Shown here: positions 23,615-31,183 of the stretch, in pieces
Layout of the letters: each line of letters starts with the position of its first letter
How positions within the stretch are numbered: the first letter of the stretch is position 1
Assembly (NCBI GenBank): GCA_964607135.1
Contig: CAZSIV010000024.1
Coordinates: 1 to 33,980 of the forward strand
Origin: Metaruminococcus_A sp964607135
GTDB lineage: Bacteria > Bacillota > Clostridia > Oscillospirales > Ruminococcaceae
Direction: 5' to 3'
Length of the DNA stretch: 33,980 nt
Made by a program: the position numbers and the translations under genes
The notes under the pieces: model-generated
What the model saw: the letters and a program-made list of their open reading frames with translations, nothing else
Database searches by the model: none
What the model was told of the DNA's origin: nothing

Positions 23615-24907
23615 ATGAAGCAGATAAAGACCATCCAAAGGTTTGCAGCCGTCATTCTGGCTGCCGCGCTGATCTTCCCGCTGACAGGCTGTGACCCCGG
23701 GGTGACCGAACTGGAGGCTCCGACCGGGGTGACGGCGTCCGCCGGCGGACTCCATTCCGTCAAGATCAGCTGGACGGAGGTGGAAGACGCGACAGCCTAT
23801 GCCGTATCGATCACCAAACCGGGAGAAGAGGTATCCGCCGGAAGCAGTTCTGAAGGCAGTTCCTCCAGTGAGGATTCAGCCTCTGAGCTTTCCAGCGAAG
23901 CTTCCGGCGTGGGTTCAGGCAGTGAAGCCGCGGAGCCGCCGCATCCAAACACGTACAAAGAGGTCGAGACGACCGAAGCGACCTTCGACGGATTGAAAGC
24001 CGACACAGACTATCAGGTCACCGTGACCGCCGTCTACCAGGATGACAACAGGCGGGTTGAATCGGAGAAGTCCGATTCGGTGAATGTCCGTACCGGCGCG
24101 CCGGAGGTTGGGACAGCGGAGGGGCTTACGGCCGCCGCCGATGGAGAAACCCAGATCGCAGTCACATGGCAGCCTTACTCCCCGGGGGAAACCAACGCCG
24201 ACGGATCGGCCGCGAAGGTTGCCTATGCCCTTTACGCGGCGGACAGCGAGGACGGGGAATACACCTCCGTCACCGAACAGATAGAGGAGACGTCCTATAC
24301 CCATTCCGGGCTGTCCGGGTCGACTACCAAGTATTACAAGGTTGAAGCCATCCTAACGGTCGACGGGAAGGATTATACAGGGGAGAAAACTGCCGCGGCC
24401 AGTGCGACTACGGATGCGCCGCCACCACCACCCGAGCCTGAACCGGCGCCGAGCCAGCCCGTCCAGAGCCAGCAGCCCTCTTCAAACGGCGGCGGTTCAG
24501 GTTCCGGCCAGCAAAGCAGCGCTCCCGCAGGCGGCTCCGCTGCTTCCAAAAAAGAGCAGGCGCGGGCGGTCGCCCAGCAGATTGCCGACAGCATCGGCCC
24601 CGGAACAGATCTCGAACGGGTGTCCATGGCCGCGGCGATCGTAAGCGGTTACTGCGCAGAGGCAACCTACACGACCTCCGGATCGGACTACTGCGAAGCC
24701 TATGGGGTGTTTATCAAAGGGGAATATTCCTGTGCGGGCGCAACCAGGGCGCTGGGGATGGTGCTCACCTGCATGGGTTACGAATGGCAGCATGTAAACG
24801 AAAACCAGTGGGCGCATCAATGGTGTGTTCTTGAAATGGACGGGCAGACCGGATTCGCCGACGGCCAGGTCGGCTGGGCTGGTTACGGCACGCATCCCGC
24901 GGCATAA
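23615..24907 (+). CDS. Lipoprotein with two Fn3 domains and a C-terminal transglutaminase-like domain
   Basis: The 430-residue protein starts at ATG 23615 after GGGAGAGAGG. A lipoprotein signal ends in FPLTGC, with the lipid-bearing Cys26. Fn3 domain 1 (about residues 35-160) begins APTGVTASAGGLHSVKISW and is interrupted at about 70-108 by a Ser/Glu-rich insert before KEVETTEATFDGLKADTDY. Fn3 domain 2 spans about 163-266. A Pro- and Ser/Gly-rich linker follows (268-308). The last 115 residues carry a transglutaminase-like triad: Cys373 in YSCAGATRAL, His401 in WAHQWCVLEMDG and Asp416 in GFADGQ. Such surface proteins act as proteases or crosslinkers of cell-wall proteins. Catalysis is inferred from the motif alone. 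Confidence 0.85.
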   Translation: MKQIKTIQRFAAVILAAALIFPLTGCDPGVTELEAPTGVTASAGGLHSVKISWTEVEDATAYAVSITKPGEEVSAGSSSEGSSSSEDSASELSSEASGVGSGSEAAEPPHPNTYKEVETTEATFDGLKADTDYQVTVTAVYQDDNRRVESEKSDSVNVRTGAPEVGTAEGLTAAADGETQIAVTWQPYSPGETNADGSAAKVAYALYAADSEDGEYTSVTEQIEETSYTHSGLSGSTTKYYKVEAILTVDGKDYTGEKTAAASATTDAPPPPPEPEPAPSQPVQSQQPSSNGGGSGSGQQSSAPAGGSAASKKEQARAVAQQIADSIGPGTDLERVSMAAAIVSGYCAEATYTTSGSDYCEAYGVFIKGEYSCAGATRALGMVLTCMGYEWQHVNENQWAHQWCVLEMDGQTGFADGQVGWAGYGTHPAA

Positions 24908-24946
24908 AACGAGCCCGTCCCCGGGGGAAAACAGTCGTTCAGGCAT

Positions 24947-24985
24947 AAAAAGGCCGGAGCTTTGCTAGAAAGCTCCAGCCTTTTG
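24947..24985. terminator. Bidirectional terminator
   Basis: AAAAGGC-x-GGAGCTTT pairs with AAAGCTCC-x-GCCTTTT. It lies between the convergent lipoprotein and SLOG genes and can serve both. Confidence 0.85.
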
Positions 24986-24999
24986 CCTTTTCCCGGCTC

Positions 25000-25362
25000 T
25001 TATCCGAGGGGGTAAGAAGGTGGTTCCGGGCGCTTCAAGCGGAACAGATGAATTTTTTTCCCCCGTTCATGAGCATACCTGATCGTGTAAGCTGTGCCGG
25101 TGGAAACGCCGTCCCAAAACGCGAACAAGACGTCGCAGGCATCGACGATCAGCCGGTTGCGCACCAGCGGGGCCTTTTTTCCGTACTGCCGGTAATCCGG
25201 CAGGAAAACCCGCAGCGGAATCCCATGAGAATCGGCGTATTCCGCCGCCAGCGCATCCACCCCCTTAGCCCCGCCGGAAATGATTTCGGTGATATTTTCC
25301 GGGAGAAACTGTTCCAGCCGGATGCAGCTGATCCCCCGTGAGCCGATAATCGCCGTTTTCAT
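25000..25362 (-). CDS. SLOG-domain nucleotide-binding protein (YspA/DprA-like)
   Basis: The 120-residue cytoplasmic protein starts at ATG 25362. SLOG/Rossmann features are MKTAIIGSRG at the N terminus, ISGGAKGVDALAAEYADSHG (a GGAxGxD nucleotide loop) and RNRLIVDACDVLFAFWDG with STGTAYTIRYA. This matches small cpYpsA-related SLOG proteins, which bind a nucleotide or its derivatives such as ADP-ribose; the ligand here is unknown. The ribosome site is weak (GGGGAACGC). It is transcribed from a likely promoter near 25,583-25,611 with a leader of about 215 bases. Confidence 0.88.
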   Translation of the reverse strand: MKTAIIGSRGISCIRLEQFLPENITEIISGGAKGVDALAAEYADSHGIPLRVFLPDYRQYGKKAPLVRNRLIVDACDVLFAFWDGVSTGTAYTIRYAHERGKKIHLFRLKRPEPPSYPLG

Positions 25363-25582
25363 AAGCAGCGTTCCCCAGGGTACGAGGGCGTTGCAGGGGG
25401 GCGTCCCCAGCCCGGTACCGCTCCTTTCTTTACGTTTTTATGCCGGCTGACGGCAAAATCCGCCACTATTTCGCATCGATTGCAATTGATCAGAAATCCG
25501 GCGCAAAACCTGTCGAAAAATTCCGCCTCAGAAGGCGCGTTTATCCAAGCTTGTGCCAGGGAGTCTTTCAACTATTTTCTTT

Positions 25583-25611
25583 ATTATAACAGTTTTTCGA
25601 ATAAAAACACA
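25583..25611 (-). promoter_or_regulatory. Likely promoter of the SLOG gene
   Basis: On the minus strand there is a perfect -10 TATAAT (25588-25583), with a -35-like TGTGTT (25611-25606) 17 bases upstream. The -35 match is only partial. Confidence 0.45.
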
Positions 25612-25641
25612 GCATTTTTATGTAAGGCCGCCGCTAAACTG

Positions 25642-25669
25642 TTGACATTTTGAAAAACGGTGTTATCAT
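25642..25669 (+). promoter_or_regulatory. Promoter of the thrS T-box transcript
   Basis: A -35 TTGACA (25642-25647), a 16-base spacer and a -10 TATCAT (25664-25669); ATCATA one base further would give 17. Confidence 0.7.
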
Positions 25670-25684
25670 AATAGAGTATCGTCA

Positions 25685-25936
25685 AAAGCGTGGAAGAGGA
25701 CACGGCAGTCCTCCCCTCCGCCAGAGAGCGCCGCCTTGTGCTGTGAGCGGCGCCGGAACGGGGATTTCTGTCACCGCCTTGGAGCGCGCGGCAACCGGGC
25801 TTTCCCGGCACAACCGCGACGGAGTGACAGACCCTCCGTTATCAAAGGCTGCGAGCCGACAGATTTTTCTGTAAGTTGGGTGGAACCGTGGAGCTGATCG
25901 CCCCATCCCAAAGCACTGGGATGGGGCATTTTTGTA
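25685..25936 (+). promoter_or_regulatory. T-box riboswitch controlling thrS
   Basis: This leader senses uncharged tRNA-Thr and lets transcription continue only when charging is low. Stem I is present with the CCAGAGAGCGCCGCC distal arm (25721-25735) and GGCGCCGG return. The specifier is most likely ACC (25773-25775), a Thr codon. The T-box core GGGTGGAACCGTGG (25878-25891) is nearly consensus, and its TGGA bulge pairs with a UCCA acceptor end, as expected for tRNA-Thr with discriminator U. The terminator pairs GCCCCATCCCA (25900-25910) with TGGGATGGGGC (25917-25927), followed by ATTTTTG. Confidence 0.92.
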
Positions 25937-26007
25937 TCCATCTGCGGATCAGCGGGCCGGTTCCCCCGATTAAAGCGATAACCTCACGAAAGAAAGGAAG
26001 AAAGAAA

Positions 26008-27903
26008 ATGATTCAGGTTACACTCAAAGGCGGCGCCGTCAAAGAGTTCGAAGCCGGCATCACCCCCGCCGAAGTCGCCAAAGAGATCGGCATGGGGCTT
26101 TACAAGGCCGTCTGCGCCGCAAAAATCAACGGAGAGGCCGCCGACCTGCGGACGCCGCTGACGGAAAGCTGCTCCCTGGAGCTCTGCTCCTTCGACTCCC
26201 CGGAGGGGAAGCACGCCTACTGGCATACCAGTGCGCACATTCTGGCCCAGGCGGTTCAGCACCTTTTCCCCGATGCAAAATTCGGCATCGGTCCGGCGAT
26301 CGAGAACGGATTTTACTACGACATGGAGCTGCCCCGCAGCCTGACGCCGGAGGACTTTGAGGCGATCGAGGCCGAAATGAAGAAGATCATCAAGGCGGAC
26401 ATCCCGCTCAACCGGCGGGTGATCCCGGCTGCGGAAGCGCTTGAATTCATGAAGGAGCGGAAGCAGGATTACAAGCTCGAGCTCATCGAGGAGCACGCCG
26501 GGAAAGGGGAGGATATCTCGCTCTACGAGCAGGGCGACTTTACCGACCTCTGCGCCGGGCCCCACCTGCTCTCCACCGGCAGGGTCAAGGCGGTGAAGAT
26601 CACCAGCGTGACCGGCGCCTACTGGCGGGCGGACGCGAACAACAAGATGCTCCAGCGGGTTTACGGAATCTCCTTCCCGAAGGCGAGCGATCTCGACGCC
26701 TACCTCACCATGCTGGAGGAGGCGAAAAAGCGGGATCACCGCAGGCTCGGCAAAGAGCTCGAGCTCTTCACCATCATGGACGAAGGCCCCGGCTTCCCCT
26801 TCTTCCTGCCCAAGGGGATGATCCTCAAAAACCTGCTGATCGACTACTGGCGCAGAATTCACAGGGAGGCGGGTTATCAGGAAATCAGCACCCCGATGAT
26901 CCTCTCACGCACCCTGTGGGAGCAGAGCGGGCACTGGGGGCACTATGAAAAAAACATGTACACCACCGTCATCGACGACCAGGACTTCGCCATCAAGCCG
27001 ATGAACTGCCCGGGCGGGATCCTCGTCTACAAGACAAAGCTGCACTCCTACCGCGACCTGCCGCTGCGGATGGGCGAGCTGGGGATCGTCCACCGCCACG
27101 AGCTGTCGGGCGCGCTCCACGGGCTTATGCGGGTGCGCTGCTTCACCCAGGACGATGCGCACATCTTCATGACCCCCGACCAGATCAAGGACGAGATCAA
27201 AGGGGTGGTCAGCCTGATCGACAAGGTTTACCAGACCTTTGGGTTCGAGTACCACATCGAGCTTTCCACCATGCCGGAGGATCACATGGGGGACGACGCC
27301 CAGTGGGAGCTTGCGACCGAGGCCCTGCGCGATGCGATCACCGAGCTCGGCTATGATTACGAAGTCAACGAGGGGGACGGCGCGTTTTACGGGCCGAAGC
27401 TCGACTTCCACCTGACCGACTGCCTGGGACGCACCTGGCAGTGCGGCACCATCCAGCTCGACTTCCAGCTCCCGGAGCGGTTCGAGCTCGAGTACACCGG
27501 CGCGGACGGCGAACGCCACCGCCCGATCATGATCCACCGAGTGGTGTTCGGGAGCATCGAGCGCTTTATCGGCATCCTGACCGAGCACTTTGCCGGCGCC
27601 TTCCCGCTCTGGCTCTCCCCGGTGCAGGCGAAGGTCATTCCGATCAGCGAGAAGCACCTCGACTACGCCAAAAAGATAGAGGATGCGCTCATCCAGGCCG
27701 GCGTGCGGGTCGAGACCGACGAGCGGAGCGAAAAGGTCGGGTACAAAATCAGGGAGGCGCAGCTCCAGAAGATTCCTTATATGCTGGTGGTCGGCGACAA
27801 GGAAATCGAGAGCGGCACGGTCTCGGTCCGCGACCGGGGTGAAGGAGACCTCGGCTCGATGGGTGTCGACGCGTTCCTCCGGAAATATCGCGAAGCCCTT
27901 TAA
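26008..27903 (+). CDS. thrS: Threonyl-tRNA synthetase
   Basis: The 631-residue enzyme starts at ATG 26008 behind AAAGGAAGAAAG; the longer frame crosses the T-box terminator and is not used. Domain order is typical: TGS (1-60), editing domain with HTSAH (His73, His77) and CAGPH (Cys182, His186), class II core, and C-terminal anticodon-binding domain (LSPVQAKVIPISEKHLDYAK onward). The core has MNCPGG, RHELSGALHGLMRVRCFTQDD with motif 2, and IHRVVFGSIER with motif 3, including the zinc ligands Cys and two His. The editing residues fall at the same positions as in E. coli, so Ser-tRNA-Thr proofreading should be intact. It is under T-box control and single-gene. Confidence 0.98.
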   Translation: MIQVTLKGGAVKEFEAGITPAEVAKEIGMGLYKAVCAAKINGEAADLRTPLTESCSLELCSFDSPEGKHAYWHTSAHILAQAVQHLFPDAKFGIGPAIENGFYYDMELPRSLTPEDFEAIEAEMKKIIKADIPLNRRVIPAAEALEFMKERKQDYKLELIEEHAGKGEDISLYEQGDFTDLCAGPHLLSTGRVKAVKITSVTGAYWRADANNKMLQRVYGISFPKASDLDAYLTMLEEAKKRDHRRLGKELELFTIMDEGPGFPFFLPKGMILKNLLIDYWRRIHREAGYQEISTPMILSRTLWEQSGHWGHYEKNMYTTVIDDQDFAIKPMNCPGGILVYKTKLHSYRDLPLRMGELGIVHRHELSGALHGLMRVRCFTQDDAHIFMTPDQIKDEIKGVVSLIDKVYQTFGFEYHIELSTMPEDHMGDDAQWELATEALRDAITELGYDYEVNEGDGAFYGPKLDFHLTDCLGRTWQCGTIQLDFQLPERFELEYTGADGERHRPIMIHRVVFGSIERFIGILTEHFAGAFPLWLSPVQAKVIPISEKHLDYAKKIEDALIQAGVRVETDERSEKVGYKIREAQLQKIPYMLVVGDKEIESGTVSVRDRGEGDLGSMGVDAFLRKYREAL

Positions 27904-27935
27904 GCAGTAAATTCCCTCCATCTATAGAAGACACG

Positions 27936-27971
27936 ACAGCCCTGGGCGCCGGAAACGGCGCCCAGGGCTGT
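27936..27971 (+). terminator. Very strong GC hairpin after thrS, GNRA loop
   Basis: ACAGCCCTGGGCGCC (27936-27950) pairs perfectly with GGCGCCCAGGGCTGT (27957-27971). The inner G and C close a GAAA tetraloop, giving 16 pairs. There is no T run after it, so it may be a 3' stabiliser or a weak terminator rather than a standard one. Confidence 0.55.
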
Positions 27972-28030
27972 TCAAGCTTTCCCACGGACGGAAAAATCCT
28001 TTAAAGCAGGCTCGCTTCCGGCCGCCTTTA

Positions 28031-28062
28031 AAAAGCCGCGCGTTTTTTAACGCGCGGCTTTT
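28031..28062. terminator. Bidirectional terminator between thrS and pyrE
   Basis: AAAAGCCGCGCGTT (28031-28044) pairs perfectly with AACGCGCGGCTTTT (28049-28062) around TTTT. It serves the leftward pyrE transcript and can also stop thrS read-through. Confidence 0.88.
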
Positions 28063-28074
28063 CCTTTCGTGCTA

Positions 28075-28755
28075 TTATTTTGCGCCGTACTGGTCATAAT
28101 AGGCGTCGATCGCCTCTTTGATCCGGTCGTCGATGACGACCCTGCCGCCGCATTCCCGGTTGTAAAGGTGCTCGATCACCTCCGCCATGGTGACAATCGC
28201 CTCCGCGTCAAAGCCGTAGAGCGCCTCGATCTCCTCAAGCGCGCTGCCGCTCCCGCTCTTTCCCCGCTCCATCCGGTTGAGGGAGACGATCAGGCCGACG
28301 ACCTCCACCTTTCCCTGCGCCTTGACGATGGGATAGGTCTCCTCAATCGACTTGCCGGAGGTGGTGACGTCCTCGATGATGACCACCCGGTCGCCGTCCC
28401 GGATCGGGCTGCCGAGGAGGACACCGGAATCCGCGCCGTGATCCTTTGCCTCTTTCCGGTTGGAGCAGTAGCGGATCTCCTTGCCGTAAAGCTCGCTGAA
28501 AGCGATGACCGTGGCGACGCTCAGCGGGATCCCCTTATAGGCCGGGCCGAAAAGGACGTCGAAGTCCGTCCCGAAGTGGTCGTGGATCGCTTTAGCGTAA
28601 TATTCGCCGAGCTTGCGCAGCTGGGCGCCGGTGACGTAGCCGCCCGCATTCATGAAGAAGGGGGATTTCCGCCCGCTTTTCAGGGTGAATTCGCCGAATT
28701 TCAGCACCTCGCTCTCCACCATGAATTCAATAAATTCCTGTTTGTACCGTTCCAT
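28075..28755 (-). CDS. pyrE: Orotate phosphoribosyltransferase
   Basis: The 226-residue enzyme starts at ATG 28755, with AAAAGGAG ahead; the longer frame overlaps the GH32 end. It joins orotate and PRPP to make orotidine monophosphate in pyrimidine synthesis. Key features are LKFGEFTLKSGRKSPFFMNA near the N terminus (about 17-36), FDVLFGPAYKGIPLSVATV, the flexible loop region with YCSNRKEAKDHGADSG, and the PRPP-binding motif VVIIEDVTTSGKSIEE. The length fits the family. It lies 46 bases downstream of a GH32 gene, possibly on the same transcript. No other pyr genes are nearby, which is unusual for Firmicutes, where pyrE usually ends a pyr operon. Confidence 0.96.
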   Translation of the reverse strand: MERYKQEFIEFMVESEVLKFGEFTLKSGRKSPFFMNAGGYVTGAQLRKLGEYYAKAIHDHFGTDFDVLFGPAYKGIPLSVATVIAFSELYGKEIRYCSNRKEAKDHGADSGVLLGSPIRDGDRVVIIEDVTTSGKSIEETYPIVKAQGKVEVVGLIVSLNRMERGKSGSGSALEEIEALYGFDAEAIVTMAEVIEHLYNRECGGRVVIDDRIKEAIDAYYDQYGAK

Positions 28756-28801
28756 TCTGATTCTCCTTTTCCTCCCCCGGATCAGCAGGGGAACAGATTG
28801 T

Positions 28802-29884
28802 TTACTTTCCAAACCAGAGGGTGTAGGATGCCTCGCCTCCGTTCAAAAACACCTCGACGGTTTTTGTGTCCTTTAAGATTTTGACCTCAGCGAGCGGCCC
28901 GCGCAGAGAGACCGGGAAAGAAGCCCCGGCAATCGAAAGCTCCCCTTCGGAAAGCGTCACCAGCTCGTCCCGCTCTTTCAGGAGCGGAGCCGCCTCCCGG
29001 ATCGGGGCGAGGCGGAGAGAGCCATCCGCCGCTATGGAAAATTCCCGCGGGAGGGTGAGCGCCCCGGCATAATCCGCCCCCCAGTCGAGCTCCTTCTTCC
29101 AGTCGTAAAGCCAGCCGATGACGATCCGCCGCCCGTCCGGTGCTTCAAAGCTCTGGGGCGCGTAAAACTGGGGGCCGGCCTCGGGGGTCTGCGCCCGTTC
29201 GACGGTGAAGCGCTCCCCGTCGAACGCCCCTGTTAAAAATATCGCCGCATGGGTGGGGCGGTCCATCTGGGAAAACATCAGGACATAGCGGTCGCCGAAC
29301 TTGAAAAAATCCGGGCACTCAATCACTGTCCCATATTCCTCACCCTCTACAAGCACCCCCTGGTACTCCCAGCGGATGAGATCGTCCGAGCAGTAGTGAA
29401 CCACCTTCCCGACACCGTCTTTCCCGGTGCCGCATACCATGTGGTAGCATCCGCCGAAAAAACTGACCTTCGGGTCGCGGAAATCCCGGCTCCCCTCTGC
29501 GGGCGGTTTTGGAATCAGCGGATTCCCGGCGTATTTTTCAAAATGGATCCCATCCCCGCTGACGGCGAGGGACTGGGTCTGTCCAAGCGAATGGGAGACA
29601 GAGGTGTAGAAGAGATAGAGGAGACCGTCCTTTACGACGGCACTCCCCGAAAAGCAGCCGCCGTCGTCCTCATAGGGCCGATCGGGATATAAGGCGATGG
29701 GGAGCTCCTCCCAATGGAGCAGACCGCGGCTGACCGCGTGCCCCCAGTGCATTTGGCCCCACTTCGGCGCATATGGATAGTGTTGGAAAAAGGCGTGATA
29801 CCGGCCCTTAAAAAAGCAGAGGCCGTTCGGGTCGTTCATCCAGCCCTTTTCCGGCTCGAAATGGTACTGCAAGCGCTTCGGCAT
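28802..29884 (-). CDS. GH32 beta-fructosidase (sucrose or fructan hydrolase), short form
   Basis: The 360-residue protein starts at ATG 29884 behind GGAGGGTGAAC. The five-bladed propeller of GH32 is recognised by GWMNDPNGLCFFKGRYHAFF with the nucleophile Asp18, FSGSAV near 78-83, FRDPK with the transition-state Asp137, and ECPD with the acid/base Glu189. It releases fructose from sucrose, sucrose-6-phosphate or fructo-oligosaccharides. It is cytoplasmic, without signal peptide. The C-terminal beta-sandwich is short (the usual length is 430-500 residues), which may be a natural short form. It precedes pyrE by 46 bases; no fructokinase or transporter gene is adjacent. Confidence 0.93.
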   Translation of the reverse strand: MPKRLQYHFEPEKGWMNDPNGLCFFKGRYHAFFQHYPYAPKWGQMHWGHAVSRGLLHWEELPIALYPDRPYEDDGGCFSGSAVVKDGLLYLFYTSVSHSLGQTQSLAVSGDGIHFEKYAGNPLIPKPPAEGSRDFRDPKVSFFGGCYHMVCGTGKDGVGKVVHYCSDDLIRWEYQGVLVEGEEYGTVIECPDFFKFGDRYVLMFSQMDRPTHAAIFLTGAFDGERFTVERAQTPEAGPQFYAPQSFEAPDGRRIVIGWLYDWKKELDWGADYAGALTLPREFSIAADGSLRLAPIREAAPLLKERDELVTLSEGELSIAGASFPVSLRGPLAEVKILKDTKTVEVFLNGGEASYTLWFGK

Positions 29885-30012
29885 ATGGTTCACCCTCCGT
29901 CCGGGCCGCGGATTCCGCATCCGGTTTCGGCCCTTTTTATTTGATACGATTCTGTCTCATACAGTTTCGCCGGGGCTCTTTTCTCTATACGACAGGATTC
30001 TTTCTCCAGGCG

Positions 30013-30498
30013 TTACGGCTTCCACTCCACTTTATTGGCCACCACCCCGGCAGGCGTGATGTCGACGATCCCATAGCCGGGGGGCGAATCCTTGGGGCAG
30101 GATGGGCTGCCGGGGCATAGGAGAAACAATCCGTCCTCATACAGCTGCCGGGCGGTGTGGGTGTGGCCGTGCAGCGCGATGTCACAGCCGTTTTCACGGG
30201 CGGCGCGGATCAGCTCGCCCGGCGTAGATTTGACCCCGTAAAGATGCCCGTGGGTGTAAAAAATCTTATGCCCGTCCCCGCAGGCCAGGACAGCCGCAGA
30301 CGGCTCATCCGAAGCGAAGTCGCAGTTCCCGCGGACGGCGAGCATCCGTTTGTCCGGATATAGGGCGCGGATGTCATCCCACTCCTTTAATCCGTCGCCC
30401 AGGTGGAGGAAGACGTTCGCGTCGTGCAGGTGGCGCTTTACGATTTCGAGCGCCGTGAAAAAATCGCGGTGGGTATCCGACAAAACGACGATTCTCAT
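30013..30498 (-). CDS. YfcE/MJ0936-type metallophosphoesterase
   Basis: The 161-residue protein starts at ATG 30498, eight bases behind AGGAGG; the ATG two codons upstream is too close to that site. All metal-binding motifs of small calcineurin-like phosphodiesterases are seen: VVLSDTHRD, FLHLGDGLKEWD, VRGNCDFASDE, IFYTHGHLYG and IALHGHTHTARQ. Members hydrolyse model phosphodiesters with two metal ions; the physiological target is unknown. In many Firmicutes the gene follows rph and the ITPase gene, but here it stands alone beside a repeat region, with its ribosome site some 30 bases from the first repeat element. Confidence 0.92.
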   Translation of the reverse strand: MRIVVLSDTHRDFFTALEIVKRHLHDANVFLHLGDGLKEWDDIRALYPDKRMLAVRGNCDFASDEPSAAVLACGDGHKIFYTHGHLYGVKSTPGELIRAARENGCDIALHGHTHTARQLYEDGLFLLCPGSPSCPKDSPPGYGIVDITPAGVVANKVEWKP

Positions 30499-30633
30499 GT
30501 TCATTCCTCCTTTGTCAAACGCAGCATTTACCCTCGATCGGCGGGTGCAGACACGCCCCAGAGCCTCAAAAAAGGCGTGCTGTCCGGGCAGGACAATTTC
30601 GCACACTGGCGTTCTGCCAATTATTAAAATAAT

Positions 30634-30674
30634 CGCCCTGCGAGACGAGTTGTACGAAACATGTGCCGCGCGGG
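30634..30674 (+). repeat. Direct repeat copy 1 (41 bp)
   Basis: Begins CGCCCTGCGAGACGAG and ends GTGCCGCGCGGG; identical to 30731-30771. Confidence 0.92.
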
Positions 30675-30730
30675 ATACAAACGTAGCCTTTAGCACTGCT
30701 TACAAATCGCGATTGACAGCGGAAGTATTC

Positions 30731-30771
30731 CGCCCTGCGAGACGAGTTGTACGAAACATGTGCCGCGCGGG
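30731..30771 (+). repeat. Direct repeat copy 2 (41 bp)
   Basis: Identical to 30634-30674. The identity spans the end of a B hairpin, the inter-module sequence and the start of the next B module. Confidence 0.92.
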
Positions 30772-30936
30772 TTTCCAACGCTATCACTGGCACCACCTGC
30801 GGATCGCGGCTGCGTGCGGAGGTACTCCGCCGCGTCCGGCCAGTCTGGCCACAGACCGCGGACGGGTACTATTCACAAATATTGTAGCATAGAAATAAGA
30901 TATAGGGAATAGCTTTATGAAATGAGGGATGCCGAT

Positions 30937-31179
30937 ATGGCGAACGAATTTTCGCAGGCACAATTGAATATGCTCCTCAAAATGGCGGGAAAGAAGCTCG
31001 GGACTGACCCGGAGACCCTCCGCAAAACGTTGGAAAACGGAAACACCGACGCGCTGCTTCAACAGTCAAAGGGCTCAAACGAACAGCTCAGGCAGGTGCT
31101 TTCCAACCCGGAGCTGGCCTCCAAGCTGATGGAGTCGCCCCAGGCAAAGGAGCTTCTGAGAAAATTGACGGGGGGTTAA
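30937..31179 (+). CDS. Small helical protein, first gene of a three-gene operon
   Basis: The 80-residue protein starts at ATG 30937 after GAGGGAT; the ATG five codons upstream lacks a ribosome site. It is soluble and helical (NEFSQAQLNMLLKMAGKKLG, then TDALLQQSKGSNEQLRQVLS), with the closing SPQAKELLRKLTGG. Repeating hydrophobic residues suggest a small helix bundle. No family is recognised. It stands four bases before the next gene, in an operon of three whose products all look like small structural or regulatory proteins. A function in spore formation has been my loose association for such clusters, without proof here. Confidence 0.75.
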   Translation: MANEFSQAQLNMLLKMAGKKLGTDPETLRKTLENGNTDALLQQSKGSNEQLRQVLSNPELASKLMESPQAKELLRKLTGG

Positions 31180-31183
31180 TTCG

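Larger units (their letters stand above)
30530..30880 (+). repeat. Modular intergenic repeat, locus 6, with a 41-bp exact duplication
   Basis: One A module (CGCACACTGGCGTTCTGCC near 30600, ending CGCCCTGCGAGAC) leads into two B modules (CCGCGCGGGATACAAACG near 30666, CCGCGCGGGTTTCCAACG near 30763). The 41 bases at 30634-30674 recur exactly at 30731-30771, so the B unit was tandemly duplicated recently, with 97 bases from start to start. The B hairpins are GCGGAAGTATTCCGC near 30718 and GCGGAGGTACTCCGC near 30817, different in sequence but both fully paired. A last hairpin, GGCCAGTCTGGCC, lies near 30838. The unit stands between divergent genes. Confidence 0.82.

Noticed and set aside
25359..25571. 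70-codon frame overlapping the SLOG start by ATGA
   Set aside because: It starts with TTG without a ribosome site and only a few bases after the likely transcription start; the product looks unstructured. It is probably leader sequence.
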